Origin: Marinobacter sp. F3R08 | GTDB taxonomy: Bacteria; Pseudomonadota; Gammaproteobacteria; Pseudomonadales; Oleiphilaceae | Reading direction: 5' to 3' | NCBI RefSeq assembly: GCF_018860425.1 | Contig: NZ_JAHKPI010000020.1 | Location: 248,001-312,000 of the forward strand | DNA length: 64,000 bases | In this document: positions 16,886-24,946 of the stretch, piece after piece | How the letters are laid out: each line of letters opens with the position of its first letter | Position numbering within the stretch: position 1 is the stretch's first letter | Made by a program: the position numbers and the translations under genes | The notes under the pieces: generated by a model | Seen by the model: only the letters and a program-made list of their open reading frames with translations | What the model was told of the DNA's origin: nothing | The model's database searches: none

Positions 16886-17845
16886 TCAGTTCTGGGCCTG
16901 GGCCCCGTAGGTGTTGGTGAGTTTTTCATTCAGGTGCTGCCCTGCGGAGATGGGCTCATAGATCGCAGGGTTGTCATCGGTTGCGCAACTCTCGATGCAG
17001 GCTATTTCCGACGTCTTGTTGGGGTGGCAGAAAAAGGCAATCGAATAACGATCACGATGACGATGCTCTGGTGCAACGTTTACCCGATGGGGTGTGGAGC
17101 AGAACACATGATTCGTCCAGCGGTGCATCAGATCACCGGTATTGACTACAACGGTGCCGGGTATCGGCGTCGCCCGGATCCACTCTCCCGCCCGGGTGCA
17201 GACTTCCAGTCCACCAACATCATCCTGGAACAAGAGGGTGATACTGCCGTAATCGGTATGGGCTCCAGCACGACTTTCACCATCTTCCGGTTCGAACCCT
17301 TCGGGCAATGGCGGGTAATGCAACAGCCGCAGGGTATGGTCGTGTTCGTTGTGGGCCGTCTTGAAGAAATCCTCCGGCTGCCCCAGAGCGAGCGCAAAGG
17401 CTTCCAGAACCCGATCGGCGGTAACAATGCACTCCGCAAGGAACCGGGTCATAACCGTCTTGAACTGGGGATAGCCGGCGGGCCAGAGATTTTTATGGCT
17501 GTCAGGAGCGGGTCTTTCCGGCGCCAGATTGAATGCCTCTTTCAAATCCCCCGGACGTTTGGGGTCAAGCTTTTCCCGCTTGATCCCGACATAGCCTCGA
17601 TTACTCTCCGGGTTCTGCCAGGCGACCCTTTGCTTCTCCTCCACTGGCAGCTCAAAAAACGCCTTCGAACCGGAGAATGCGGCTTCCAGCTGCTCGCGGG
17701 GCATGCCACACCCGGACAGGTAGAAAAACCCCCAATCCTGACTGGCCTTACGCATCTGATCAGCCACCGAGTTGCGCTCCGCTCGGGTTCCGTTCACGAA
17801 CCGCTCAAAATCAATTACGGGTATTTCCTGGGTCTCGTCCGGCAT
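16886..17845 (-). CDS. 2-oxoglutarate/Fe(II) dioxygenase, isopenicillin-N-synthase-like (2OG-2)
   Basis: 319 residues. DIOX_N region followed by the jelly roll; iron ligands His196-x-Asp198 and His253, 2OG-binding Arg266-x-Ser268, all intact. The conserved RPGDLKEAFN segment (about 97-106) is shared with 2OG-1, 2OG-3 and 2OG-4. First gene of a two-gene transcript with the orphan NMT1-type binding protein, so its substrate may be the ligand of that protein. A near-perfect sigma-54 promoter and a RutR-like palindrome lie directly upstream. Substrate unknown. Confidence 0.9.
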   Translation of the reverse strand: MPDETQEIPVIDFERFVNGTRAERNSVADQMRKASQDWGFFYLSGCGMPREQLEAAFSGSKAFFELPVEEKQRVAWQNPESNRGYVGIKREKLDPKRPGDLKEAFNLAPERPAPDSHKNLWPAGYPQFKTVMTRFLAECIVTADRVLEAFALALGQPEDFFKTAHNEHDHTLRLLHYPPLPEGFEPEDGESRAGAHTDYGSITLLFQDDVGGLEVCTRAGEWIRATPIPGTVVVNTGDLMHRWTNHVFCSTPHRVNVAPEHRHRDRYSIAFFCHPNKTSEIACIESCATDDNPAIYEPISAGQHLNEKLTNTYGAQAQN

Positions 17846-17873
17846 ATTTTCTCCTGCGGCACATCATTCTTTG

Positions 17874-17889
17874 TTATCCAATTGGTCAG
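17874..17889. promoter_or_regulatory. RutR-like palindrome upstream of 2OG-2
   Basis: TTATCCA-AT-TGGTCAG, 11 of 14 matches with a symmetric CCAATTGG core. It starts seven bases downstream of the sigma-54 -12 element on the minus strand and 28 bases before the gene start, a repression position. Confidence 0.6.
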
Positions 17890-17896
17890 GTAATCT

Positions 17897-17911
17897 GCAA
17901 CTGACGTGCCA
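17897..17911 (-). promoter_or_regulatory. Sigma-54 promoter of 2OG-2 and the orphan binding protein
   Basis: Minus strand TGGCACG-TCAG-TTGC followed by A: a full match to the consensus TGGCACG-N4-TTGC(A/T). This is the best candidate in the window and anchors the reading of the others. Confidence 0.85.
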
Positions 17912-17991
17912 TAAAAAATACCCCCTAAAAGGCCTCTTATTGAGACATTTCCCAGATCCACTGCATCAAATAAGGGCGCAATGCCACTTTT

Positions 17992-18007
17992 CTGACCATA
18001 AAGTCAG
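17992..18007. promoter_or_regulatory. RutR-like palindrome upstream of the amidohydrolase at 18082
   Basis: CTGACCA-TA-AAGTCAG, 10 of 14 matches to the RutR consensus, with exact outer symmetry CTGAC / GTCAG. Here the palindrome lies upstream of the sigma-54 candidate (18027-18041), unlike most other sites, so its effect may differ. Confidence 0.5.
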
Positions 18008-18026
18008 GCTTTTACAGCAACAAGTA

Positions 18027-18041
18027 AGGCATCACTTTTGC
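18027..18041 (+). promoter_or_regulatory. Sigma-54 promoter candidate of the amidohydrolase gene
   Basis: AGGCATC-N4-TTGC followed by A. GG and GC spacing and the whole -12 element fit; three positions of the -24 block differ. The predicted start of transcription near 18053 excludes the upstream GTG at 18049 as a translation start. Confidence 0.55.
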
Positions 18042-18081
18042 ATACCAAGTGGCACCCCTTAGCACGGAGACGATGCCAGCA

Positions 18082-19443
18082 ATGACGGAAACCCTGTTAC
18101 TGAAGAACGCCCGCGTTATCGCCACCATGGACGATGACGACAGAGAGATTGAGAATGGCTATATTCTGATCCGCAACAACCGTATTGAAGCGGTCGGTGC
18201 GGCCGCCTACTGCCCCGATGCAGCAGACCGCACCATAGATCTGAAGGGCCATGTGGTGATCCCGGGTCTGATCAATACCCATCACCACATGTTCCAGTCC
18301 CTGACCCGGGCGCTGCCCGCAGCACAGAATGGCGAGCTGTTCGACTGGCTGAGCGCCCTGTTTCCAGTCTGGCGAAACATCACTCCTGCCATGCAGCGGG
18401 CCGCCAGCCGGACCGCCATGGCGGAGCTGATGTTATCGGGATGCACCACGGCTGCCGATCATGCTTACCTCCATGTCAACGGCATCACCCTGGACGACAG
18501 CTTCCAGGCGGCCGCAGAAATGGGCATTCGTTTCCACGGCGCACGAGGCGCCATGAGTCTGGGTCAGAGCAAAGGCGGACTGCCGCCAGATGAACTGGTG
18601 GAGCAGAACGAAAGCGCCATCCTCCGGGACATGCTGCGAGTCGTGGAGACCCACCATGATCACAGCCCGGACGCCATGGCGCGTGTAGCACTGGCACCCT
18701 GCTCGCCATTTACCGTAACGACCGACCTGATGCGTGAAGCCGCCACCATGGCCCGGTCATTGAAGGTGGGCTTACACACTCACACCGCGGAAAACTGGAA
18801 GGATCTCGCCTTCAGTCAGGAACGCTATGGCATGACCCCTACAGAGTTTACGGAAGACGTGGGCTGGGTCGGGGAAGATGTCTGGCATGCTCACTGCGTG
18901 CACCTGGATGAACCCGGCATTGCACTGTTCGCCCGGACTGGCACCGGCGTCGCCCATTGCCCCTGCTCGAACATGCGCCTGGCCTCAGGCATTGCCCCGG
19001 TCCGGAAAATGCTGGATGCCGGCGTGAAGGTGGGACTCGGCGTGGATGGCAGCGCCTCAAATGATAGTGGCAACCTGCTGGATGAGGCACGCCTGGCCAT
19101 GCTGTCAGCCCGCGTGAGGGATCAGGAGCCCGGCGCCATGACCGCCCGGGAAGCGTTGCGGATTGCTACCCGTGGTGGCGCGGAAGTGCTCGGCCGGGGA
19201 GATGCCCTGGGCAGAATTCAGCCGGGCTATTGCGCGGACATCGTGGCTTTTCGCACCGATGATATTGCCATGGCCGGCGGCCAGAGCGATCCACTGGCCT
19301 CGCTGGTGTTCTGCACACCACCGCGCGTGCAATGGAGCATCATCAATGGTCGTGTGGTGATTGAAGAGGGCCACCTGCTGACCCGTTCTCTGCCTCACAT
19401 CATTGAGGAACAGAACCGGATGGCGGAACAACTGATGGCCTGA
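18082..19443 (+). CDS. 8-Oxoguanine deaminase-like amidohydrolase (COG0402)
   Basis: 453 residues counted from the ATG at 18082; an ATG at 18073 is equally possible (GGAGA at 18066-18070 lies between the usual spacings). Metal ligands of the amidohydrolase barrel are intact: His67-x-His69, His234, His271 and Asp322. THHHMFQSLTRA and GVDGSASNDSGNLL match the group characterised as 8-oxoguanine deaminase in Pseudomonas, which converts 8-oxoguanine to urate and ammonia and tolerates related purines. This would feed urate straight into PuuD. Monocistronic, with a RutR-like site and a sigma-54 candidate upstream. A close relative acting on another aminated heterocycle remains possible. Confidence 0.75.
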   Translation: MTETLLLKNARVIATMDDDDREIENGYILIRNNRIEAVGAAAYCPDAADRTIDLKGHVVIPGLINTHHHMFQSLTRALPAAQNGELFDWLSALFPVWRNITPAMQRAASRTAMAELMLSGCTTAADHAYLHVNGITLDDSFQAAAEMGIRFHGARGAMSLGQSKGGLPPDELVEQNESAILRDMLRVVETHHDHSPDAMARVALAPCSPFTVTTDLMREAATMARSLKVGLHTHTAENWKDLAFSQERYGMTPTEFTEDVGWVGEDVWHAHCVHLDEPGIALFARTGTGVAHCPCSNMRLASGIAPVRKMLDAGVKVGLGVDGSASNDSGNLLDEARLAMLSARVRDQEPGAMTAREALRIATRGGAEVLGRGDALGRIQPGYCADIVAFRTDDIAMAGGQSDPLASLVFCTPPRVQWSIINGRVVIEEGHLLTRSLPHIIEEQNRMAEQLMA

Positions 19444-19450
19444 CCGTCCA

Positions 19451-19481
19451 TGCTGTCCGGTTGGCCGGTTACCGGACAGCA
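19451..19481. terminator. Stem-loop between convergent genes
   Basis: Perfect eleven-base-pair inverted repeat TGCTGTCCGGT / ACCGGACAGCA around a nine-base loop, between the convergent amidohydrolase and rutF genes. There is no U-run on either side, so it may be a weak terminator or a 3'-end stabiliser. Confidence 0.55.
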
Positions 19482-19492
19482 ACCGCTCCTCA

Positions 19493-20020
19493 TCACTCAC
19501 CTTTCAGGCGATGGTAGCCCCGATCAAAGTAAACCAGGCCACCGACTTCATCCTGTTGCCGAACGTTCACAACCTCGCAGAACAGAATATCGTGGGTACC
19601 CACGCTCACCCGCTTGTTCACGGTGCAGTCAAAGCTCACCAGCGCGTCTTCCAGCACCGGTGCTCCGGTAACCGCGGTGCTCCACTGTGCACCGGCAAAA
19701 CGCTGATCCATGGAGGTTTTGCTACCAAACAGATTCGATAAATCGGACTGATGATCCGCCAGCGTGTTGACGCAGATACTGTCATTCTGCTGAAAGGTGT
19801 CGTACACCGATGCGCCACGGTTCAGGCACACCAACAGGGTAGGCGGCTCGTCGCAAACGCTGCAGACAGCCGTAGCCGTGAATCCTGCTCGGCCTCCCGG
19901 CCCATCGGTAGTGACAACATTGACGGCAGCGGCCAGGGTGGACATGGCATTGCGGAACGACTGCTTGTCCACGAGCGGCGGCATGGTGAGCACCTCACGA
20001 AGTTGCGGTTGAGATTTCAT
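19493..20020 (-). CDS. rutF: RutF: FMN reductase of the uracil pathway
   Basis: 175 residues from the ATG at 20020 (AAGGAG six bases upstream; the adjacent ATG at 20023 is the alternative). Flavin-reductase-like split-barrel domain with [46 protein letters not shown] and FCVN-like CVNTLADHQ, the usual layout of RutF/HpaC-type NADH:flavin oxidoreductases. It supplies FMNH2 to the RutA monooxygenase. Last gene of rutABCDEF, 10 bases after rutE. Confidence 0.93.
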   Translation of the reverse strand: MKSQPQLREVLTMPPLVDKQSFRNAMSTLAAAVNVVTTDGPGGRAGFTATAVCSVCDEPPTLLVCLNRGASVYDTFQQNDSICVNTLADHQSDLSNLFGSKTSMDQRFAGAQWSTAVTGAPVLEDALVSFDCTVNKRVSVGTHDILFCEVVNVRQQDEVGGLVYFDRGYHRLKGE

Positions 20021-20030
20021 CATTCTCTCC

Positions 20031-20621
20031 TTAGACCAGTTGGCACGCGGTTTCGAATTCCAGGCGAGGCAAGCGTCCGTAGACCTTCTCCGGATTGCCA
20101 TAGCCCAGGTTGATCAGAAGATTGACTTTCCAGGGGGTTCCCGCGAAAAACGCATCATTGACTTTGCCGGGATCAAAACCGGACATCGGCCCGGTATCCA
20201 GGCCCAGCGACCGGGCCGCCAGTATCAGGTAGGCAGCCTGCATCGAACTGTTACGAAATGCGGTTTCGTACGCCATATCCGGGCTGCTGGTAAACCAGCT
20301 GCGGGCATCGCCATGGGGAAACAGCTCGGGCAGACGCTCGTAGAATTCTTCGTCATAAGCGACGATCACCGTGGCCGGGGCACTCATTGTCTTTTCCAGA
20401 TTACCGCCGGACAGACCAGCTGCCAGCTTTTCTTTGGCTTCAGCACTTCGGACAAACACGAATCGGGCCGGACTGCAGTTGGCCGATGTCGGGCCCATTT
20501 TCACCAGGTCGTACAATGCCCGAAGCGTCTCATCCGGAATGGACTGATCCAGCCAGCCATTGTGGGTACGCGCCTCGGTAAACAGTTGCCCAAGGGCCTT
20601 GTCGTCAAGTTGTTGGCTCAT
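20031..20621 (-). CDS. rutE: RutE: malonic semialdehyde reductase (nitroreductase family)
   Basis: 196 residues of the FMN-dependent nitroreductase fold, with [37 protein letters not shown] and [11 protein letters not shown], all hallmarks of RutE. It reduces malonic semialdehyde to 3-hydroxypropionate, the detoxifying last step of the Rut pathway. Start codon overlaps the rutD stop codon (ATGA). A second enzyme suited to the same step, the YdfG-like SDR, is encoded at 31040-31825. Confidence 0.94.
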   Translation of the reverse strand: MSQQLDDKALGQLFTEARTHNGWLDQSIPDETLRALYDLVKMGPTSANCSPARFVFVRSAEAKEKLAAGLSGGNLEKTMSAPATVIVAYDEEFYERLPELFPHGDARSWFTSSPDMAYETAFRNSSMQAAYLILAARSLGLDTGPMSGFDPGKVNDAFFAGTPWKVNLLINLGYGNPEKVYGRLPRLEFETACQLV

Positions 20622-21454
20622 AGGGCCTCCTGAGTGTTAAACGCCTCTGCGGGCAAACGGTGTTTCCTGAGGTGGTCCAGCATCAGTTCATTGAACCGCT
20701 CAGCCTCGGTGATATTGACGGCGTGACCACCCTCGGGCAGAAGCCGGATGCCGGAATTGGGCAGACGCGCAGCCAGCTTCTGGGAACAGGTCCAGGGCAC
20801 CAGTGAATCATCACGGGTAGCAAGCACCAGCGTTTCCGCACGTACCTCGGCCAGTTCCTGCGCCGCTGGCTGCCAGGCCTGAAGCGCCGCAATGCGCCTC
20901 AGAACATTTGCCGGAGGCGGGAAACTGGCCAGCGCATGGGAAGACTCCTGCTCCAGCCACTCACTGTTGGCTGCGATCCATACCGGCGGAAACAGGAACA
21001 GAGGCTGCGCCTCCAGATACGCTTCAGGCCCGGAATTCAGCAGTAACTTCCTGCGCACCGAGAAGCAGCGCCGGGAATGCGCATTGGGTTCTGACCAGGC
21101 GTTGATCAACAGCAAGCTGGCAACCATCTCCGGGGACCGTCGGGCCAGTTCCAGACCGATCAGCCCACCCAGTGCATGACCAATGAAATGCACCGGCCCG
21201 GATACCTGTTGCTCCAGCAGTCCACCCAGCTCTGCGGCCATCGCTTCAACCGTGTAGAACTCCGGAAGGTCGCCCCGGCTGCGACCGGTGCCGAAGTGGT
21301 CATAGACCAGCACCCGGTATCGTTTGGTCAGCGCTGGCAACTGGGCGGCCCAGTAATTACTGGACCCCCCAAGCCCGGAACTCAGCACGACGGTTTCACC
21401 GTCGGCCGGGCCGTGACTTTCCCAGTACAGTGGGTTTGCGGTGCCCGTCATCAT
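20618..21454 (-). CDS. rutD: RutD: putative carbamate/aminoacrylate hydrolase
   Basis: 278 residues, alpha/beta-hydrolase fold. As in E. coli RutD, the nucleophile elbow reads GHALGG, with Ala where Ser is usual, so a classical esterase triad is absent; this matches the family and is not a defect. [11 protein letters not shown] and [10 protein letters not shown] are family signatures. In the Rut pathway RutD speeds the breakdown of aminoacrylate/carbamate to malonic semialdehyde and ammonia. Start overlaps the end of rutC (ATGA). Confidence 0.94.
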   Translation of the reverse strand: MMTGTANPLYWESHGPADGETVVLSSGLGGSSNYWAAQLPALTKRYRVLVYDHFGTGRSRGDLPEFYTVEAMAAELGGLLEQQVSGPVHFIGHALGGLIGLELARRSPEMVASLLLINAWSEPNAHSRRCFSVRRKLLLNSGPEAYLEAQPLFLFPPVWIAANSEWLEQESSHALASFPPPANVLRRIAALQAWQPAAQELAEVRAETLVLATRDDSLVPWTCSQKLAARLPNSGIRLLPEGGHAVNITEAERFNELMLDHLRKHRLPAEAFNTQEAL

Positions 21455-21837
21455 TTACCTACGTGCGCAATACTTGCGATTTCGACCAAGGCATCCGGCT
21501 TTACCAGGCCACACTGGATGCAGTAACGGGCCGGTTTCTCTCCCGGAAAATACTCGGCATACACCTTGTTCACGGCCGCGTAGTTATCCCAGTCGGTAAC
21601 CATGATCATGTTGAAGGTAACGTCGTCCATGGTTCCGCCGGCAGCTTCAACAACGCCTTTGATGATCTCCAGAACGTGCCGGGTCTGGGCTTCTGCATCG
21701 CCGACATGAACCACGTTGGTGTCCTTGTCGAACGGCAAAGTCCCGGAAACGTATACAACGCCATCAGCCATGGAGCCAGGGACGTAAGGAGCCAGTGGTT
21801 TTCCTGAACCTTCGGGAATAATGGAAGTCTTTGGCAT
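21451..21837 (-). CDS. rutC: RutC: Rid-family aminoacrylate deaminase
   Basis: 128 residues of the Rid/YjgF/L-PSP fold, starting [20 protein letters not shown] with the substrate-binding Arg in [10 protein letters not shown] (about residue 105). It deaminates 3-aminoacrylate (or its peroxy form) to malonic semialdehyde. It lies 16 bases downstream of rutB. The C-terminal half keeps the Glu/Ile-Ala-His ending IASIAHVGK common in RutC. Confidence 0.95.
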   Translation of the reverse strand: MPKTSIIPEGSGKPLAPYVPGSMADGVVYVSGTLPFDKDTNVVHVGDAEAQTRHVLEIIKGVVEAAGGTMDDVTFNMIMVTDWDNYAAVNKVYAEYFPGEKPARYCIQCGLVKPDALVEIASIAHVGK

Positions 21838-21853
21838 GATCTATCTCCGTCGT

Positions 21854-22624
21854 TTATGCAGTGGTGAATTCAGTTTGAGCCGTTTCCGCGTCGCCTGTGG
21901 CGCCGCCGAAGGTCTGGCAGAAATCTTCAGTGCTGGACACCCAGCCGAAGAACGTTTCAATGTTGTACAGCGCAGCCTGCTGGACGAATTCCGGGCCAGC
22001 CTGGTGCGTGGCATCCGCCAGAACTACCCCGAAGTACTCCAGGAAAAAGCCGTCTCTCAGGGTCGATTCAACACAGACGTTGGTCGCGATACCGGTGAAG
22101 ATCAGGTTGCGAATGCCCCGGCTGCGCAGAACGCTGTCAAACGAGGTATTGAAGAAACCGCTGTAACGGGGTTTGGGAATGACAATATCGCCGGGCTGCG
22201 GCTGGAGTTCGTCCACCAGGTCATAATCCCAGGTGCCCTTGGCAAGAAGGCTGCCATTGAGCTCCGGCTCTTTGCGCATGGTTTTCAGGGCGTTGGATTT
22301 GTACCAGTTCGGGGAACCGGGGCCACCAGCTTCCACGTACTCTGGATCCCAGCCATTCTGGAAGAAAATCACCGGAATACCGGCCGCCCGAGCCACAGTG
22401 ATCGCTTTCCTGATCTGCTTGATGACCGGTCCGGTTGTGGAAACATCGAATCCGGCCCGGTCCAGGTAACCACCAACCGTGGAATACGCATTCTGCATAT
22501 CCACCACAACCAGCGCCGACTCACTGGCGCGGACATTCAGGGGTTCCGGTTTTCCCGGCAATTCCAGTACCGGTTCCGCACCGGTATTCAGGGCGTAGCC
22601 CGATTTCTCCGTGGCGATGCTCAT
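21854..22624 (-). CDS. rutB: RutB: ureidoacrylate amidohydrolase
   Basis: 256 residues of the isochorismatase-like cysteine hydrolase fold. Catalytic triad: Asp in VVVDMQNAY, Lys in IPKPRYSGF and Cys in IATNVCVES. Releases carbamate and 3-aminoacrylate from ureidoacrylate or its peracid made by RutA. The length is slightly above the usual 230-250 because of short tails at both ends. ATGA overlap with rutA. Three further members of this fold (31828, 39229, 39955) are encoded in the window. Confidence 0.95.
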   Translation of the reverse strand: MSIATEKSGYALNTGAEPVLELPGKPEPLNVRASESALVVVDMQNAYSTVGGYLDRAGFDVSTTGPVIKQIRKAITVARAAGIPVIFFQNGWDPEYVEAGGPGSPNWYKSNALKTMRKEPELNGSLLAKGTWDYDLVDELQPQPGDIVIPKPRYSGFFNTSFDSVLRSRGIRNLIFTGIATNVCVESTLRDGFFLEYFGVVLADATHQAGPEFVQQAALYNIETFFGWVSSTEDFCQTFGGATGDAETAQTEFTTA

Positions 22625-23724
22625 ACGGCCTGCTCCAACTGCTGGTTGACATGTACCCGCGTTTTCATCAGTGGCTGGATGTATTTTCCGAAGTCATCAA
22701 TGCCCTGAACAAAATCGTCAAAGGTCAGCATCACCCCACTGACACCCTCGACCGTACCCACTTCATCCAGCATGCGTGCGACGTTCTCGTAGGAACCCAC
22801 CAGGGTGCCCATATTGATGTTCACTGCGGAGGTCGGATCCGCCATCTGACGGATGTTGGTATCGGATTTGGACTTCTTGTCCGCGGCACCCTGCTCACCG
22901 AGCCAGGCCACCGCCTCTTCATCGACACCTTCCTTGTAGGATTCCCACTTGGCCCGGGCCGCCTCATCGGTCTTGTCGGCAATCACCATGAACAGGGCGA
23001 CGGAACTGACCTCCCGCTGGGCTTCTTCGGTAGCCTTCACCAGGCGTTCAACGGTTGGCGCAAAGGCAGTTGGCGTGTTCACCCCTTTACCAAAGCAGAA
23101 GTTGTAATCGGCATATTTGGCGGTAAACGCCATCCCGGCCTCACTCTGCCCGGCACAGATAACTTTCATGTCAGCCTGCGGTACGGGGCTGACACGGCAA
23201 TCATCCATCTGGAAATGCTCGCCTTTGAAATCACTGTGGCCAGTCGCCCAGAGATCGCGCAGTACCTGGGCATACTCACCAAGATACTCATAACGGGAGC
23301 CGAAAAATTCATCGCCCGGCCATAGCCCCATCTGGGAGTATTCCGGTTTCTGCCAGCCTGTCACCAGATTCACCCCGAAACGACCATTGGAGATGGAATC
23401 AATGGTGGAAGCCATGCGAGCAACAATGGCCGGCGGCATGGTTAGCGTTGCCGCAGTAGCGAACAACTGGATTTTGCTGGTGACAGCAGCAAGGCCTGCC
23501 ATCAGGGTGAACGACTCCAGATTATGCTCCCAGAATTCAGTTTCACCGCCGAACCCACGCAGTTTGATCATCGACAGCGCGAAGTCGAAGCCGTAGCCCT
23601 CTGCTTTCTGGGTAATCTCCTTGTTCAACTCGAACGTCGGCATGTACTGAGGCGCGTTCTTCGAGATCAGCCAACCATTGTTGCCGATGGGAATGAAGAC
23701 GCCGATATTCATCTGTTCGCTCAT
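22621..23724 (-). CDS. rutA: RutA: pyrimidine monooxygenase
   Basis: 367 residues from the ATG at 23724 with AAGGAG eight bases before; the upstream ATG at 23799 has no such site. Luciferase-like flavin monooxygenase fold, with [40 protein letters not shown] and [13 protein letters not shown], hallmark segments of RutA. It opens uracil (and thymine) between N3 and C4 using FMNH2 from RutF and O2. First gene of rutABCDEF. No rutG permease follows rutF; uptake must use other transporters. A sigma-54 candidate lies at 23801-23815, matching the NtrC/RpoN control known for E. coli rut. Confidence 0.96.
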   Translation of the reverse strand: MSEQMNIGVFIPIGNNGWLISKNAPQYMPTFELNKEITQKAEGYGFDFALSMIKLRGFGGETEFWEHNLESFTLMAGLAAVTSKIQLFATAATLTMPPAIVARMASTIDSISNGRFGVNLVTGWQKPEYSQMGLWPGDEFFGSRYEYLGEYAQVLRDLWATGHSDFKGEHFQMDDCRVSPVPQADMKVICAGQSEAGMAFTAKYADYNFCFGKGVNTPTAFAPTVERLVKATEEAQREVSSVALFMVIADKTDEAARAKWESYKEGVDEEAVAWLGEQGAADKKSKSDTNIRQMADPTSAVNINMGTLVGSYENVARMLDEVGTVEGVSGVMLTFDDFVQGIDDFGKYIQPLMKTRVHVNQQLEQAV

Positions 23725-23800
23725 GGGTTCTCCTTGATGTTTCCGGTCTGGTGGCGCACTCGGGGGCCACCACCTGTGACTCACGTTCCCCAACAACAAC

Positions 23801-23815
23801 GCATAATGCCGGCCA
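23801..23815 (-). promoter_or_regulatory. Sigma-54 promoter candidate of rutABCDEF
   Basis: Minus strand TGGCCGG-N4-ATGC. The GG and GC spacing is right; the -12 block has one mismatch and the -24 block two. The 77-base distance to rutA leaves room for a leader. E. coli rut is known to be RpoN/NtrC dependent, which raises the prior. Confidence 0.5.
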
Positions 23816-23866
23816 CAATGCGTTTTATTGCGCTAAATCAATTATCTATGATTTTTTCTTTGATTA

Positions 23867-23888
23867 TTTCAGACCATTTGGTCTGAAA
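23867..23888. promoter_or_regulatory. Perfect 22-base RutR-type operator between rutA and rutR
   Basis: Exact inverted repeat: arm TTTCAGACCA, spacer TT, arm TGGTCTGAAA. The core GACCA-N2-TGGTC is the RutR core. It lies 142 bases before rutA and 125 bases before rutR, between the divergent genes, so it can serve autoregulation of rutR, control of rut, or both. Confidence 0.7.
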
Positions 23889-24012
23889 TAGAGCACTCGG
23901 TTTGTGCACTGCGGGCGTTTTTGGGGCAAACCGACTGATAGCGTCTAAAAGGCCTATTCACCGGGAAATCCGGTGCTAGAATGTGCGTCCGGTCAATCCA
24001 GCGGAGAACTAC

Positions 24013-24705
24013 GTGAGCGTCATAAGAAAGGGCAAGGAAACAGCCAGTGAGGGCAAACGGAAGCCACAACGGGTTCCTTCCGCTGCGGCGCTCAACAGAC
24101 GGATGCGCAATAGCGAGAAGAAGCGGGCAACTATTCTGGATGCTGCGCTAAGCACCTTCTCGAAATACGGATTGCACGGCGCCAGTATCGACCAGATTGC
24201 ACTTCAGGCCGATGTATCCAAGACCAACCTCTTCTATTACTTCAGTAATAAAGAAGAACTCTATGTCAGCGTACTTCGGGAGCTTCTGGATTTATGGCTC
24301 AAACCGCTCCGGGCATTCACGGTCGAGCAGGATCCGATAGAGGCCATCAGGGATTACGTTCGGGTCAAGCTGGAGTTTTCGAGGGATCACCCCGCCGAAT
24401 CCCGGCTGTTCTGCATGGAAGTCATGCAGGGCGCGCCATTAATGCTGACCGAACTGCAACAGCCACTGCACGATCTGGTCGAGAACAAAATAGAAGTTAT
24501 CCAGACCTGGATTGATCAGGGCAAGCTGGCGCCCGTAGAGCCTTACCACCTGGTTTTTTCGCTGTGGGCGACCACCCAGCACTACGCCGACTTTCGCGTA
24601 CAGGTAGAGGCTGTTGCAGGGAAAACGCTGGAAGACCCGGACTTCTTTCAGGAAACCCTCACTAGCCTCGAAACCATCATTCTTAACGGCGTCCGCCCCC
24701 GCTGA
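24013..24705 (+). CDS. rutR: RutR: TetR-family regulator of pyrimidine/purine use
   Basis: 230 residues from the GTG at 24013 with GGAG six bases before; the earlier GTG at 23983 has no site. An Arg/Lys-rich N-terminal tail precedes the TetR helix-turn-helix (about 35-85) with LHGASIDQIALQADVSKTNL and FYYFSNKEELY. The C-terminal domain shows the RutR_C pattern: SRLFCMEVMQGAP, IDQGKLAPVEP and LWATTQHYADFRVQ. In E. coli, RutR binds uracil/thymine and releases TTGACCA-N2-TGGTCAA operators. A paralog with the same pattern is encoded at 49440-50129. Divergent from rutA with the 22-base palindrome between. Confidence 0.93.
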   Translation: MSVIRKGKETASEGKRKPQRVPSAAALNRRMRNSEKKRATILDAALSTFSKYGLHGASIDQIALQADVSKTNLFYYFSNKEELYVSVLRELLDLWLKPLRAFTVEQDPIEAIRDYVRVKLEFSRDHPAESRLFCMEVMQGAPLMLTELQQPLHDLVENKIEVIQTWIDQGKLAPVEPYHLVFSLWATTQHYADFRVQVEAVAGKTLEDPDFFQETLTSLETIILNGVRPR

Positions 24706-24741
24706 GCGGAGCGCAGCACGCCCTCCGCAACTCTCCTGCCC

Positions 24742-24779
24742 CTAATTTGGGCTCAAATTAGAACCATACGCTCTAATTT
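24742..24779. repeat. Nested inverted repeats upstream of the 2OG-3 operon
   Basis: Three half-sites of the type CTAATTT/AAATTAG follow each other: CTAATTTG (24742-24749) with CAAATTAG (24754-24761) make a perfect 20-base palindrome, and AAATTAGA (24755-24762) pairs again with TCTAATTT (24772-24779). The middle half-site can therefore pair with either neighbour. The AT-rich half-sites differ from the RutR type and suggest a second regulator. They lie 70-100 bases upstream of the sigma-54 candidate. Confidence 0.6.
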
Positions 24780-24794
24780 AGACCATTTGATCCA
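24779..24794. promoter_or_regulatory. RutR-like palindrome upstream of the 2OG-3 operon
   Basis: TAGACCA-TT-TGATCCA, 11 of 14 matches to the RutR consensus. It lies 53 bases upstream of the sigma-54 -24 element, so it would not block the polymerase directly; it may bend with or against the activator. Confidence 0.45.
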
Positions 24795-24846
24795 GATCAA
24801 TTTTTCACAAATAGCTAACTGCTTGTTTTTTAACAAAATCGAAAAA

Positions 24847-24861
24847 TGGCACGCTTGCTGC
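24847..24861 (+). promoter_or_regulatory. Sigma-54 promoter of the 2OG-3 / importer operon
   Basis: TGGCACG-N4-CTGC followed by T: the -24 block is perfect and only one base of the -12 block differs. The start codon of 2OG-3 is 86 bases downstream with GGAGG at 24935-24939. Probably drives eight genes to 32469. Confidence 0.75.
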
Positions 24862-24946
24862 TACGTCAATCAGCGAGCGAGAACGACTCCTTTGTTTTTT
24901 TCTATCCGGGCCCTTCTCGCAAAACTGAATTGAAGGAGGTTGTGCC

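Noticed and set aside
18049..18081. Upstream GTG start of the amidohydrolase gene
   Set aside because: It lies at or before the transcription start predicted from the sigma-54 candidate and has no ribosome site; ATGs at 18073 or 18082 fit better.
20618..21454. Possible inactivation of RutD because the nucleophile Ser is Ala (GHALGG)
   Set aside because: E. coli RutD has the same GHALG, so this is the family norm, not a lesion.
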